The position numbers and the translations under genes are program-made. Positions 39,647 through 46,759 of a stretch of DNA of 48,285 nucleotides are shown in pieces. The DNA lies in assembly GCA_003576805.1 (NCBI GenBank), contig QEVM01000011.1, positions 1-48,285 of the forward strand. The letters are read 5' to 3'. Source of the stretch: Pseudomonadota bacterium. GTDB taxonomy: Bacteria; Myxococcota_A; UBA9160; PR03. The first letter of the stretch is position 1; each line of letters starts with the position of its first letter. The notes under the pieces are model-generated. The model was not told the origin of the DNA. It was given only the letters and a program-made list of their open reading frames with translations, and ran no database searches.

Positions 39647-41686
39647 CTATCGCATCCCGGGCGCGTGGCGCCCGCCGAGCTGGTCGCGGAATGCGCCGCG
39701 CGAGAGCAGCGAACCGAACGCCGCCTCGAGCTCGATGAGCGTTCGCTCGCGGCCGTTCTGTCGCACGCGGCGCGCTTTCGCGCGCACGCCCGGAACCGCG
39801 TTCACGACCTCGATAGAAGCGCCGCCGCCCTGCATCTTCTCGAACCGGTCGAGCGGCATCACGATTTCGGGTCGCGTCGCCGGGTCCTCGCCGATGACGC
39901 CGACCACCGGCCCGCCCATCACGACGCCGCCCTCGGCGAACCCGAACGCCTTGCCGGCGAGCGCGAGCAGCACCGACCCGCCCGCGTTCGCGGCCGCGCC
40001 TTTCGCCGAGCTCGAGCCGCCGCCGGCGCCCGCCGAGAGCTTGCCTTTCAGAATCTCGCCGATGCTCGTCGCGGCCGCGGTGATCTCCATGCGGAGCAGC
40101 GTTTTCGCGAACGACGCCAAGAGCTCGTCGAAGCCCGCCTCTGTTTGCTCGAGCAGCGCGCCGGCGAGGAAGTCGCCGATCGTCTCGACGCCGACCTCGG
40201 CGATTCGGATGAGCCCCTCGAGCGAGGCTTCGTTCGCTTCGGCGATCCGCGCGGCGGATTCCTCTTGAATCTTCGCGCGGAGCTCGGCCGCTTCCTCTTC
40301 GGCGAAGCCGAGCCGCTCGAGCTCGGCCAGGCGCCGCGACGTCTCGCGTTCGATGAGCTCGACGCGCGAGAGCGTCGCCGCCTCGAGGTCGCGCGTTACT
40401 TCGTCCTCGAACCGCTTGCGCTCTTCGGCGAGCTTCTCGAGCGTGGCGAGTTCTTCGCGGATCGTCCCGACGGCCGTCGCGAGCGGGTCGCGCCCTTCGC
40501 TCTTCGCCGCATCCTTCCCGGCGTCGGGATCGAAGTTCCCGAGCGTCGAGCCGAACCGCGGCGCCGGCGCCGGGTCTTTGATCCCGAGCGCCTTTCGCTC
40601 GGCGGCGCCGAGCGTGATTCGCGTTCCCGTCTGCACCGGCGCGAGCCCGGCGACCTGGTCGGCCGAGAGCGTCGGCCCGCCCTTCGCGCGCTCGGCGAGT
40701 GTCGCGTCGAAGCGCGCGAAGTCGCGCTCCCACGCGTGGCCGAGCTCGCGCGCCTTGAACGCGTCGCGAACGCCCTCGACGGCGCGGCCGGCGGCGGCCG
40801 CGAGCTTGAGCAGCGACGACGCGAGCTCGCCGACGTCGGCCGCGAGGTCGCCGATCGCCTTGATTTTCTCCGGGTCCGACAGCGTCTCGAGCAGTTCGGC
40901 GGCGCCGCCCTTCGCGTCGAGCACGGCGCCGGCGAAGCGCGCGCGCATGACGTCGGCCACGCGCCCGACCGCGTCGGCGAGCTCGTCGGCGCGCGCGATC
41001 GCGTCGTTAGAAATGACCGCGCCGGCGTCGCGCGCCTGCCGCGCGTACTCGGCAATCCCCGCCGACCCCTCGGCCAGCACGTTGACGAGCTCGCGGCCGC
41101 CGCGACCGAGCGCCGCTTGCGCCAGCGCGAGCCGGTCCTCTTGCGACGTGAGCGCCGCCATGCGATCGGCGACCAGGCCCAAGGCTTCGTCGATGCTCTC
41201 GGCGTTCTGCAAGAGCGCCGCGAATTCCGGGTCGGCTTTCTTGAGGAACGTCGCGAGCGAACCCGTCCCGCGCTCGAGGCCCGACAGGTTGCGGCCGAAC
41301 GCGACGAGCGCCGGGTCGACCGCGGCGACGGCGCCGCCCGCCTGCGACACCGCGAAGCGGAGCTCTTGGAACCGCTCGGCTGATAGGCCCGTCCGCTTCG
41401 ATAGGTCCGCGAGGTTGCCGCCGCTCTCGATCGCCTCGCGCGTCAGGCGAGAGAGCGTGCCGAGCACCGACCCGACGCCGGCGGCACCGAGCGCGCCGAC
41501 GATGCCGATGCCGACCGCTTTGATCCCGGCGCCGACGCGCCCGAAGCTGACCTCGACGCCGCGTAGGCGGGAATCCATCGAACGCGCCGTCGAGGCGACC
41601 AGGCCGTCGGCGACGCGAAGCTGCGTCCGAAGCGAGCCGACGTCCGCGCGGAGCTCGACGACGAGCTGCTCGAGCGTTTGCGTCAT
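39647..41686 (-). CDS. Tail tape measure protein
   Basis: This is a 679-residue mostly alpha-helical protein with long Ala/Glu/Leu coiled coils (ELATLEKLAEERKRFEDEVT, RLAELERLGFAEEEAAELRA). Two Gly/Ala-rich hydrophobic stretches are seen (GIKAVGIGIVGALGAAGVGS near the N-terminus and GGSVLLALAGKAFGFAEGG near the C-terminus), followed by the common end motif GVIGEDPATRPEIVMPLDRF. This last block is widespread in tape measure proteins of siphophages. It sets tail length and is ejected with the DNA; its length implies a rather short tail. It follows the chaperone genes, as in lambda. A 14-bp inverted repeat lies just upstream of the ATG at 41686. Confidence 0.88.
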   Translation of the reverse strand: MTQTLEQLVVELRADVGSLRTQLRVADGLVASTARSMDSRLRGVEVSFGRVGAGIKAVGIGIVGALGAAGVGSVLGTLSRLTREAIESGGNLADLSKRTGLSAERFQELRFAVSQAGGAVAAVDPALVAFGRNLSGLERGTGSLATFLKKADPEFAALLQNAESIDEALGLVADRMAALTSQEDRLALAQAALGRGGRELVNVLAEGSAGIAEYARQARDAGAVISNDAIARADELADAVGRVADVMRARFAGAVLDAKGGAAELLETLSDPEKIKAIGDLAADVGELASSLLKLAAAAGRAVEGVRDAFKARELGHAWERDFARFDATLAERAKGGPTLSADQVAGLAPVQTGTRITLGAAERKALGIKDPAPAPRFGSTLGNFDPDAGKDAAKSEGRDPLATAVGTIREELATLEKLAEERKRFEDEVTRDLEAATLSRVELIERETSRRLAELERLGFAEEEAAELRAKIQEESAARIAEANEASLEGLIRIAEVGVETIGDFLAGALLEQTEAGFDELLASFAKTLLRMEITAAATSIGEILKGKLSAGAGGGSSSAKGAAANAGGSVLLALAGKAFGFAEGGVVMGGPVVGVIGEDPATRPEIVMPLDRFEKMQGGGASIEVVNAVPGVRAKARRVRQNGRERTLIELEAAFGSLLSRGAFRDQLGGRHAPGMR

Positions 41687-41706
41687 CGCGCGGCCCTCAC
41701 CGGTTC

Positions 41707-41757
41707 GCCGCTCGAGCCGGCCGCGGCGGAAGCGACCTCCCGACCGGCTCGAGCGGC
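41707..41757 (-). repeat. 14-bp perfect inverted repeat in the tape-measure leader
   Basis: GCCGCTCGAGCCGG (41707-41720) and CCGGCTCGAGCGGC (41744-41757) pair perfectly around a 23-base loop. It begins 21 bases upstream of the tape-measure ATG, in the 232-base gap after the chaperone genes. A role as attenuator, processing site or leader structure is possible; the sequence alone does not decide. Confidence 0.6.
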
Positions 41758-41858
41758 CGGCGCGCGCCGCGGTTGAGCCGCCCCGCGACGCGCGCCGATC
41801 CCGGCCCCGGCCCGCACCTCACCCCGAAACGCGGACCAGGGACCCCCCGGCCCTGAGA

Positions 41859-41872
41859 TAGCGTCGACGCTA
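41859..41872. repeat. Gap dyad copy 3 (TAGCGTCGACGCTA)
   Basis: This is a fully palindromic 14-bp copy. It stands 46 bases after the chaperone stop and 172 bases before the tape-measure start. Confidence 0.75.
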
Positions 41873-41918
41873 CGCCGGCGCCGCAGCCGCGCGCGCGAGA
41901 GCCGGCGGATGTCCGCAC

Positions 41919-42480
41919 CTACCGGCCCCCCTCGCGATCGTCGCTCTCGCGCGATCCTGCGCGGCGCGCCGCCGCGAGCGCCGGCGGCACCTCGAGCCCG
42001 GCGCGCTCGGCGCGTTCGGCGAGGTCGGCCGCCGCCGCGTCGAATTCGGCGTCGCCCATGCGCGCGAGGTCGGCGAGCTCGGCGGCGCCGAGCGTCGGCG
42101 CATCGGCCGCCGTCGCGCTCGAGCTCGCCGGCGCCGGCGCCTCGACGGCCGTCGCTTCCATCATGGCGAGGAATCGCGCCGCGGCTTCGCCGGCGCGCTC
42201 GGCCTCGAGCCGCTCGGCCTCGACGCGATCCCAGACCGGGACGAAGTCGCCCGGCGCGTAGGGGCGCGCGTCGCGGCCGCGGTTCACGTTGGCGACGACC
42301 GCCGCCACGATCCCCGCGCGCAGGTCGTCGACCGCCGTTCCCTCCGGCTCGAGCTCGTAGAACGCGAACCAGTCGGCGAGCTCGCGCGACGTGAGTTCGT
42401 CGAGTAGATGCCTCGGGTGCGCGAAGCCTAGGCGTCTGGCGAGTCGGAAGAGGAAGCGCCACCCGACCCGCCCTCGGATT
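41919..42480 (-). CDS. Tail assembly chaperone, T-type extension made by frameshift (GT)
   Basis: This frame lacks an evident start. It carries FRLARRLGFAHPRHLLDELT and SRELADWFAFYELEPEG, the minor tail T signature (RL...L...LL..L.SREL.EW.AFY.LEP.G), and then a Glu/Ala-rich tail. It overlaps the end of the G-type gene in the -1 frame. In lambda a -1 shift near the end of G makes the G-GT product, and the same seems to happen here. The coordinates given start at the probable slip site. GT recruits the tube protein to the tape measure, and its C-terminal part is not in the virion. Confidence 0.72.
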
Positions 42481-42913
42481 CCCCCGCCGACGCGTCGACC
42501 CCCTCGCGGCCGAGCCGGTTGAGCTCGCACACCGCGCCGAAGAGCTCGACGACCGCCTCGGCCGGGAGCTCGCCGACGAAGCGCCCGGCTTCGACGAGCT
42601 CGCCGATCGCGTCGGGCGCCTCGAACGGCGACGCGAGGATCGGCTCTCGCGTCGTCCCGTCGACGACCGAGAGCGAGAGAACGAACGCGATTCGTTCGTG
42701 CCACGGCATCCCCTCGAACCGCCCGCGCGCCGCGAGCGCATCCTCGAATTCCAGCCGCAGCCGCGCCGGCACCTCGCGAATCGTCCACGCGAAGCCGACG
42801 ACCTCGACCGTCGCGGTTCGCAGCACGTCGCGGCGCCGGCGAAACAGGTCGACCAGGTCGGCGTGCGTGAGAGGCGGGAGCGCGCCGCGGCTCTCGCCGC
42901 GCTCCCCGCTCAC
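42428..42913 (-). CDS. Tail assembly chaperone, G-type
   Basis: This is a 161-residue protein of mixed helix and strand (VEVVGFAWTIREVPARLRLE, RFVGELPAEAVVELFGAVCE), with a Ser/Gly/Asp-rich end (GESEGGSGGASSSDS). There is no strong family motif, but it is the gene between the tail tube and the T-like frame, which is where siphophages keep chaperone G. The GTG at 42913 overlaps the tube stop (GTGA). The end of the gene contains the candidate slip site. The short form would be this protein and the long form G-GT. Confidence 0.7.
   Translation of the reverse strand: MSGERGESRGALPPLTHADLVDLFRRRRDVLRTATVEVVGFAWTIREVPARLRLEFEDALAARGRFEGMPWHERIAFVLSLSVVDGTTREPILASPFEAPDAIGELVEAGRFVGELPAEAVVELFGAVCELNRLGREGVDASAGESEGGSGGASSSDSPDA
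42479..42485 (-). promoter_or_regulatory. Candidate -1 ribosomal slip site
   Basis: On the coding strand GCG-GGG-GAA contains GGGGGAA at 42485-42479. A -1 slip here (reading GGG-GGA) enters the open T-type frame. The P-site codon GGG can re-pair on GGG, but the A-site re-pairing is not the classic X-XXY-YYZ type, so the exact site is tentative. It was chosen because it is the only homopolymeric run in the overlap of the two frames. Confidence 0.5.
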
Positions 42914-43359
42914 GGGTGCGCTTCCCAGGACGGCGCGCCGTCCATGCGCAGCGTGACCGACCCCCGGATGACGCCGTTGACCGGCACCGCGACCGGGAAC
43001 CGCACGACGTACGCCGCGAAAGCGAACCGCTTGGGGACGCCCGGAATCACCGCGCGGAAGTTCCGGCGCGCGCCCGAAACCAGGTCCGCGCGCAGGCCCG
43101 TCGATTCGTCGTGCGTCGCGTGCGTCGGAAGGAAATTGCACTCGAACGTCGATTCGCCGCCGCGCAGGATTGCCGGCTTGACCTCGTCGCCACCGCTCGG
43201 CGTCTCCTGATTCGTGACGTCCTCGAATTCGCGCGTTCGCGGGTCGAGGTCCGTGAAGTCGCGAACCTCGGCGATGAGGTCGAACCCCTCCGGCGACCCA
43301 CCGTCGCCCATGAAGAGCTGAAACCCGCGCCCCATGAGCGCGGCGGACGGATACGGCAT
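42910..43359 (-). CDS. Tail tube protein (lambda V-like)
   Basis: This is a 149-residue beta-rich protein: GRGFQLFMGDGGSPEGFDLI, AEVRDFTDLDPRTREFEDVT, NQETPSGGDEVKPAILRGGE, then GVPKRFAFAAYVVRFPVAVP. The block from AEVRDF...EFEDVT to the G-x-E...F strand is typical of the phage tail tube fold (TTP_12-like). It forms the tail tube hexamers. The ATG at 43359 follows a GGGGGG element eight bases upstream. The gene lies 27 bases after a small gene and its leader contains dyad copy 4. Confidence 0.75.
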   Translation of the reverse strand: MPYPSAALMGRGFQLFMGDGGSPEGFDLIAEVRDFTDLDPRTREFEDVTNQETPSGGDEVKPAILRGGESTFECNFLPTHATHDESTGLRADLVSGARRNFRAVIPGVPKRFAFAAYVVRFPVAVPVNGVIRGSVTLRMDGAPSWEAHP

Positions 43360-43374
43360 GACACCCCCCTTGCT

Positions 43375-43390
43375 GTTGCGTCGACGCTAC
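43375..43390. repeat. Gap dyad copy 4 (GTTGCGTCGACGCTAC)
   Basis: This copy has 7-base arms with one mismatch. It overlaps the stop codon of the preceding gene (43389-43387) and begins 16 bases before the tail tube start, so it fills almost the whole 27-base gap. Confidence 0.65.
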
Positions 43391-43644
43391 TCGCGCCGCG
43401 CTCGTCGGATGCTCTCGCGGATCGCCGCCTCGCGATCGGGCGCCGCGCCGCCCTGGTCGCGCTCGAACGCGGGTCGCTCGACCCGCGCCGATTCCGGGTT
43501 CGCCGGTTCGAACGCCGGCCGCGTGACGCGCTCCGACGGGATCGCCGGCGGCGGCACGTACGGCGCGCGCTCGCGCACCGCTTCGGGCGCCGGCTCGCGA
43601 TGGAACGGCCGGCGGCGGAATCGATCGCTCTTCGCTTCGCTCAC
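43387..43644 (-). CDS. Small Pro/Arg-rich phage protein, unknown
   Basis: This is an 85-residue, highly charged, probably disordered protein (RFRRRPFHREPAPEAVRERA, ERVTRPAFEPANPESARVER), with a repeated R-x-AFE motif (TRPAFEP, ERPAFER). No membrane segment or known family is seen. The GTG at 43644 overlaps the stop of the tail-terminator gene (GTGA). It could be a head-tail joining accessory or scaffold-like factor; this is a guess. Confidence 0.55.
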   Translation of the reverse strand: MSEAKSDRFRRRPFHREPAPEAVRERAPYVPPPAIPSERVTRPAFEPANPESARVERPAFERDQGGAAPDREAAIRESIRRARRE

Positions 43645-44063
43645 GGTTGCCCCCCCGGATTCGCCGTCGCCGTCACGTACGCGCGCGCGAACGTGTGCGC
43701 CGCGTAGAAGAACGGCCGCTCTTCGGCGTCGTACCCGAACACGACCTCGCGGAGTTCCCAGCCGCCGAGCTCGGCGATTCGGTCCTCGACGTCGTTCGCG
43801 ACCTGGTCGACCTCGGCGAGCGTCCGGCACGCGACGACGACGTCGACGGCGAGGTCGCGCGCGATGGAATCGTGCGAACGATCGGTCGGCGCATCGCGCT
43901 TCGGGATGACCGAAACGACCGGGTACTCGAGCGCGTTTCCCTTCGCGTCGACGGCGCGCACCGGCGCCTCGAGCACGGCGCGCACGATGCCGAGCTCGAC
44001 CAGGCCGCCGAGCACGTCGACGAGCGGCGCGATGCAGACCGTGCGCCGAGGATGCTGCGCCAT
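43641..44063 (-). CDS. Tail terminator / tail completion protein (lambda U-like)
   Basis: This is a 140-residue protein with the alternation typical of tail terminators: an N-terminal helix (VDVLGGLVELGIVRAVLEAP), then a strand pair with YPVVSVIPKRDAPTDRSHDS, RDLAVDVVVACRTLAEVDQV, and VEDRIAELGGWE, then a final strand (FFYAAHTFARAYVTA). These proteins cap the tail tube and connect it to the head. The ATG at 44063 overlaps the FII-like stop (ATGA). Order between FII-like and tube genes supports the assignment; sequence similarity itself is only at pattern level. Confidence 0.65.
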   Translation of the reverse strand: MAQHPRRTVCIAPLVDVLGGLVELGIVRAVLEAPVRAVDAKGNALEYPVVSVIPKRDAPTDRSHDSIARDLAVDVVVACRTLAEVDQVANDVEDRIAELGGWELREVVFGYDAEERPFFYAAHTFARAYVTATANPGGQP

Positions 44064-44392
44064 CAGTCCCACGCCTTTCCGAGCGCGACGCGCGCGAAGC
44101 CGGTTCCGTCCGGCTCCGGCGGATCGGCGACCGTGTACGCGTCCGGGCGCCCGGCGACGGCGATCGCATCGCCGACGACGAGCGCCCCGACGTCACCCTC
44201 GAGGCCGAACAGCGACGGCCGGAGCGTCGCCGCTCGCAGGTCGTCGCCGAGCTCGACCGTCGTTCCCGGCGCATCGAAGAGCGCCGGGAACGTGCGCGCC
44301 GCGCCGCCGCCAACCGGCGTCACCGTCACCGCGACGGCGAGCTCGTCGACGTCGAGCATGGCGAGCCGGTCGGCTGCGTCCTCGAGCGCCAC
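44063..44392 (-). CDS. Head-tail connector (lambda FII-like)
   Basis: This is a 109-residue protein with an N-terminal helix (ALEDAADRLAML), then strands: TFPALFDAPGTTVELGDDLR, and RPSLFGLEGDVGALVVGDAI followed by PDAYTVADPPEPDGTGFARV. It can be lined up with lambda FII (…VFDDPENISY…PSLFVRTDEVRQLRRGDTL…VSPDDGGSCHLWLG) from memory. FII-type proteins form the ring at the head-tail junction. The GTG at 44392 was chosen because it restores the N-terminal helix; an ATG at 44359 is the alternative. Confidence 0.7.
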   Translation of the reverse strand: MALEDAADRLAMLDVDELAVAVTVTPVGGGAARTFPALFDAPGTTVELGDDLRAATLRPSLFGLEGDVGALVVGDAIAVAGRPDAYTVADPPEPDGTGFARVALGKAWD

Positions 44393-44394
44393 GA

Positions 44395-44616
44395 TCAGCC
44401 CTTGGCGCTCTTGCTCTTGCTCTTGCCGTTGCCCGCGTCGGCGTCGTCGTCGTCGGGAACCAGGTCCGCGATTCCGCGACCCGTCAGGTAGAGCGCATCG
44501 CCGCGCAGTCGGAACGTCGACGGGTCGCGCCCGTCGACCTCGACGACCGAACCCGCCGGCGTGTGCTTGCCGTCGATGCGCGTCGCCTTGTTGAGCTTGA
44601 CTCGAACGCTCGGCAT
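44395..44616 (-). CDS. Small phage head-region protein, unknown
   Basis: This is a 73-residue protein: a beta-rich first half (SVRVKLNKATRIDGKHTPAG, VVEVDGRDPSTFRLRGDALY) and a Asp- then Lys-rich tail (DDDDADAGNGKSKSKSAK). The ATG at 44616 has GGAAG nine bases upstream. It lies between capsid and connector genes, where lambda has FI and many phages keep a small head accessory protein. The function is not known. Confidence 0.6.
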   Translation of the reverse strand: MPSVRVKLNKATRIDGKHTPAGSVVEVDGRDPSTFRLRGDALYLTGRGIADLVPDDDDADAGNGKSKSKSAKG

Positions 44617-44651
44617 TGCCTCGCTTCCTTCCTTCGTCTCGAACCGGGAAG

Positions 44652-44683
44652 CGGGCGCGGCCCTCACTCGAGAGCCGCGCCCG
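44652..44683 (-). terminator. Hairpin downstream of the capsid gene
   Basis: CGGGCGCGGC (44652-44661) and GCCGCGCCCG (44674-44683) pair perfectly (10 bp) around a 12-base loop. It lies 34 bases after the capsid stop in the sense of transcription. As the tail genes continue beyond it, it may act as a partial terminator or RNA-stability element that keeps capsid mRNA high. Confidence 0.55.
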
Positions 44684-44698
44684 GCACCCCGTCACCGC

Positions 44699-44714
44699 GT
44701 AGCGTAGACGCTAC
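44699..44714. repeat. Gap dyad copy 5 (GTAGCGTAGACGCTAC)
   Basis: This copy has seven-base perfect arms around AG. It stands 2 bases after the capsid stop, ahead of the strong hairpin at 44652-44683. Confidence 0.75.
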
Positions 44715-44716
44715 TT

Positions 44717-46759
44717 CTAGGTCGTGACGACGTCCGTCGCGACCGAGAACGATTCCGGGTGTCGCGGCTTGACGTCGACGTCGGCGAACGCGCGCACCGC
44801 CACGCCGCCCGAATCGGCCAGCGTCACGTCCTCGGCCTTGACGTCGAGCGTGCCCCACTCGCCGATGAGCAGGTCGGACCAGTTCCCGAAGTAGCAGGCC
44901 GACAGCACGTTCCCCGAACCGCCCTCGGCGAGCGTGCCCGGAACCTGCGTCGAGACGTAGAACGGATACCCGTTGACCGGCGCCTCCGGCGAGCCCGCGT
45001 CCCAGATGAAGAGGCCCGTATTCGTCGCCTTCTCCGTCGTCTTGAGCTTGCCGCGCATCTTCGGATTCGAGATGTACGCGAGCGCGCCAACGTCGGCGTT
45101 GTCGACCGCGACCTCCGTCTCCATCTGCACCATGAGGGGCCACGTCGGCGCGCCGCCCACCGTCGGCCCGAACGACACCGACCCGACGCCGACGACGTTC
45201 TGAATGCCGACCGGCGAGTCGCCGCCGCTCGGCCCCGCGAGCGCCGCGAAGTCGATCGCGAGGCCGAGCACCTTCGCGAGGTCGTCGCGCGTGAGTCCCT
45301 CGATCGCCGGCGAGCTCTGCAAGAGCATCTTGCGCGTCATGTCCGATCGCGCCCGCACCGTCTTGGGCGCCAGCGTCACCTGATCGTAGGTCTGCGGCGT
45401 GTCGCCCGACCCGCTGCCCTCGGCCACCCACGCGGCCGACGCCGCGCCCGTCTGCCGCGGGATCGCGACGTCACCGACCAGGCCCGGGAGGATGCGCGCG
45501 CCCGCCATGCGAACGACCATGCGCGCCCGCAGTAGGTCGATGAACGACGCGCCGTCGAGCTCCGTCGCGATCAGGTTCCCACCGCTGCCGCCCTTCGCGA
45601 CGGCGGCGCGCTGGATCAGGTTGCCGGCGACGCCGGACAGCATCTCGCGATCCATCGGCGCGGCGAGCACCTCGAACGGGATGAACGCGCCGCGCGCCTC
45701 GCGACCGATCCGCTTGCCGACCTCGAGCGAAGCCTCGCGCTCGAGCTCGGCGCCCGACCAATCGCGATTCGCGAGCGCCACGATCAGGCGCCGGAGCGAG
45801 AACCCCTTGAGGTCGCGGCCGCCGAGCCCGATCGCCGCCGGAGGCGTCGCGAGCGCCTGACCCTGCGGGACCTTGTTCTCGAGCACCCACCCGCGGAATT
45901 CGGCCGCGCTGGTGCCCTTGGCGATCGCCGTGAGTCCCTCTTCGCGGCAGTTCCACCGCGTTGCCGCCGCCATGATCTCGGCGGCGCGCGTGTCCTCGCG
46001 CTGCCGCGCCTCGTCGCGCAGCCGCGCGAGTTCCGTCTCGCTCAGCGTCGCGGCCGCAGCCGTCGCCGTTGCCGTCATCGTCTCCACCCCCCGCACCTCG
46101 AGGCCCCCTTCGGCCTCCGGCGCATCGTCGCCCCGCACGACGTCGAGCTCGCGCTCGTCGCCGACTCGCTCGAGGTCCGCGCTTCGGCCGACACCGACCG
46201 TCGGGTCGGCCGCGATCGCGGCGAACGAGATTTCGACCGGCCGCCAGGACACGACGCGATAGACGTCCCCGTCGTCGCCCGTCTCCTCGAGAACCGCCCG
46301 CAGCACGTAATACCCGACCGACACTTGCGATCGGATGCCGTCCCGCACGTCCTGCCAGATTTCCTCGGCGCGCGCGCTTCTCCCGAAGCGGAGCACCGCA
46401 CGGCCGCGGCGATCGTCCCCGATCTCCGCGGATTCGATGACCCCGACCAGGTCGTCGGTTCGATGATTCACGAGCACCGGCGCCGTTCGGTCGGCGAGCC
46501 GCGAGAGGTCGCAGGCCCCCTCGGCATGGTCGAGAATCTCGACGCCCCAATAGCGTTCGACCGGATGCTCGCTCGAGAACGCGACGGCGACCGTGCGCGC
46601 CTCTTCGTCGAGGACCGGCGCGCCATCTTCGCCGCGCTCGACCGTCGCCGCGCGATACGTGATGAACGCCGCGCCCTCGCGCGCGCAGCGCGCGAACGCC
46701 GCGCGCTCGGCCTCGCCGCGCGCGCGCACCTCGAGCGCCTCACGATTCGGCTTCGCCAT
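44717..46759 (-). CDS. Prohead protease - HK97-type major capsid protein fusion
   Basis: This is a 680-residue fusion. Residues about 1-230 are an S78-type prohead protease with His99 (APVLVNHRTDDLVGVIES) and Ser147 (GIRSQVSVGYYVL). A linker and scaffold-like helical part (about 240-300: LSETELARLRDEARQREDTR) follows, then an HK97-fold capsid (about 370-680: EVLAAPMDREMLSGVAGNLI, GARILPGLVGDVAIPRQTGA, MTRKMLLQSSPAIEGLTRDD, NPKMRGKLKTTEKATNTG). The ATG at 46759 overlaps the end of the portal gene by 20 bases and is where the protease similarity begins. The protease should cut itself and the scaffold part away after prohead assembly. Such fusions are known in several phage groups. Confidence 0.9.
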   Translation of the reverse strand: MAKPNREALEVRARGEAERAAFARCAREGAAFITYRAATVERGEDGAPVLDEEARTVAVAFSSEHPVERYWGVEILDHAEGACDLSRLADRTAPVLVNHRTDDLVGVIESAEIGDDRRGRAVLRFGRSARAEEIWQDVRDGIRSQVSVGYYVLRAVLEETGDDGDVYRVVSWRPVEISFAAIAADPTVGVGRSADLERVGDERELDVVRGDDAPEAEGGLEVRGVETMTATATAAAATLSETELARLRDEARQREDTRAAEIMAAATRWNCREEGLTAIAKGTSAAEFRGWVLENKVPQGQALATPPAAIGLGGRDLKGFSLRRLIVALANRDWSGAELEREASLEVGKRIGREARGAFIPFEVLAAPMDREMLSGVAGNLIQRAAVAKGGSGGNLIATELDGASFIDLLRARMVVRMAGARILPGLVGDVAIPRQTGAASAAWVAEGSGSGDTPQTYDQVTLAPKTVRARSDMTRKMLLQSSPAIEGLTRDDLAKVLGLAIDFAALAGPSGGDSPVGIQNVVGVGSVSFGPTVGGAPTWPLMVQMETEVAVDNADVGALAYISNPKMRGKLKTTEKATNTGLFIWDAGSPEAPVNGYPFYVSTQVPGTLAEGGSGNVLSACYFGNWSDLLIGEWGTLDVKAEDVTLADSGGVAVRAFADVDVKPRHPESFSVATDVVTT

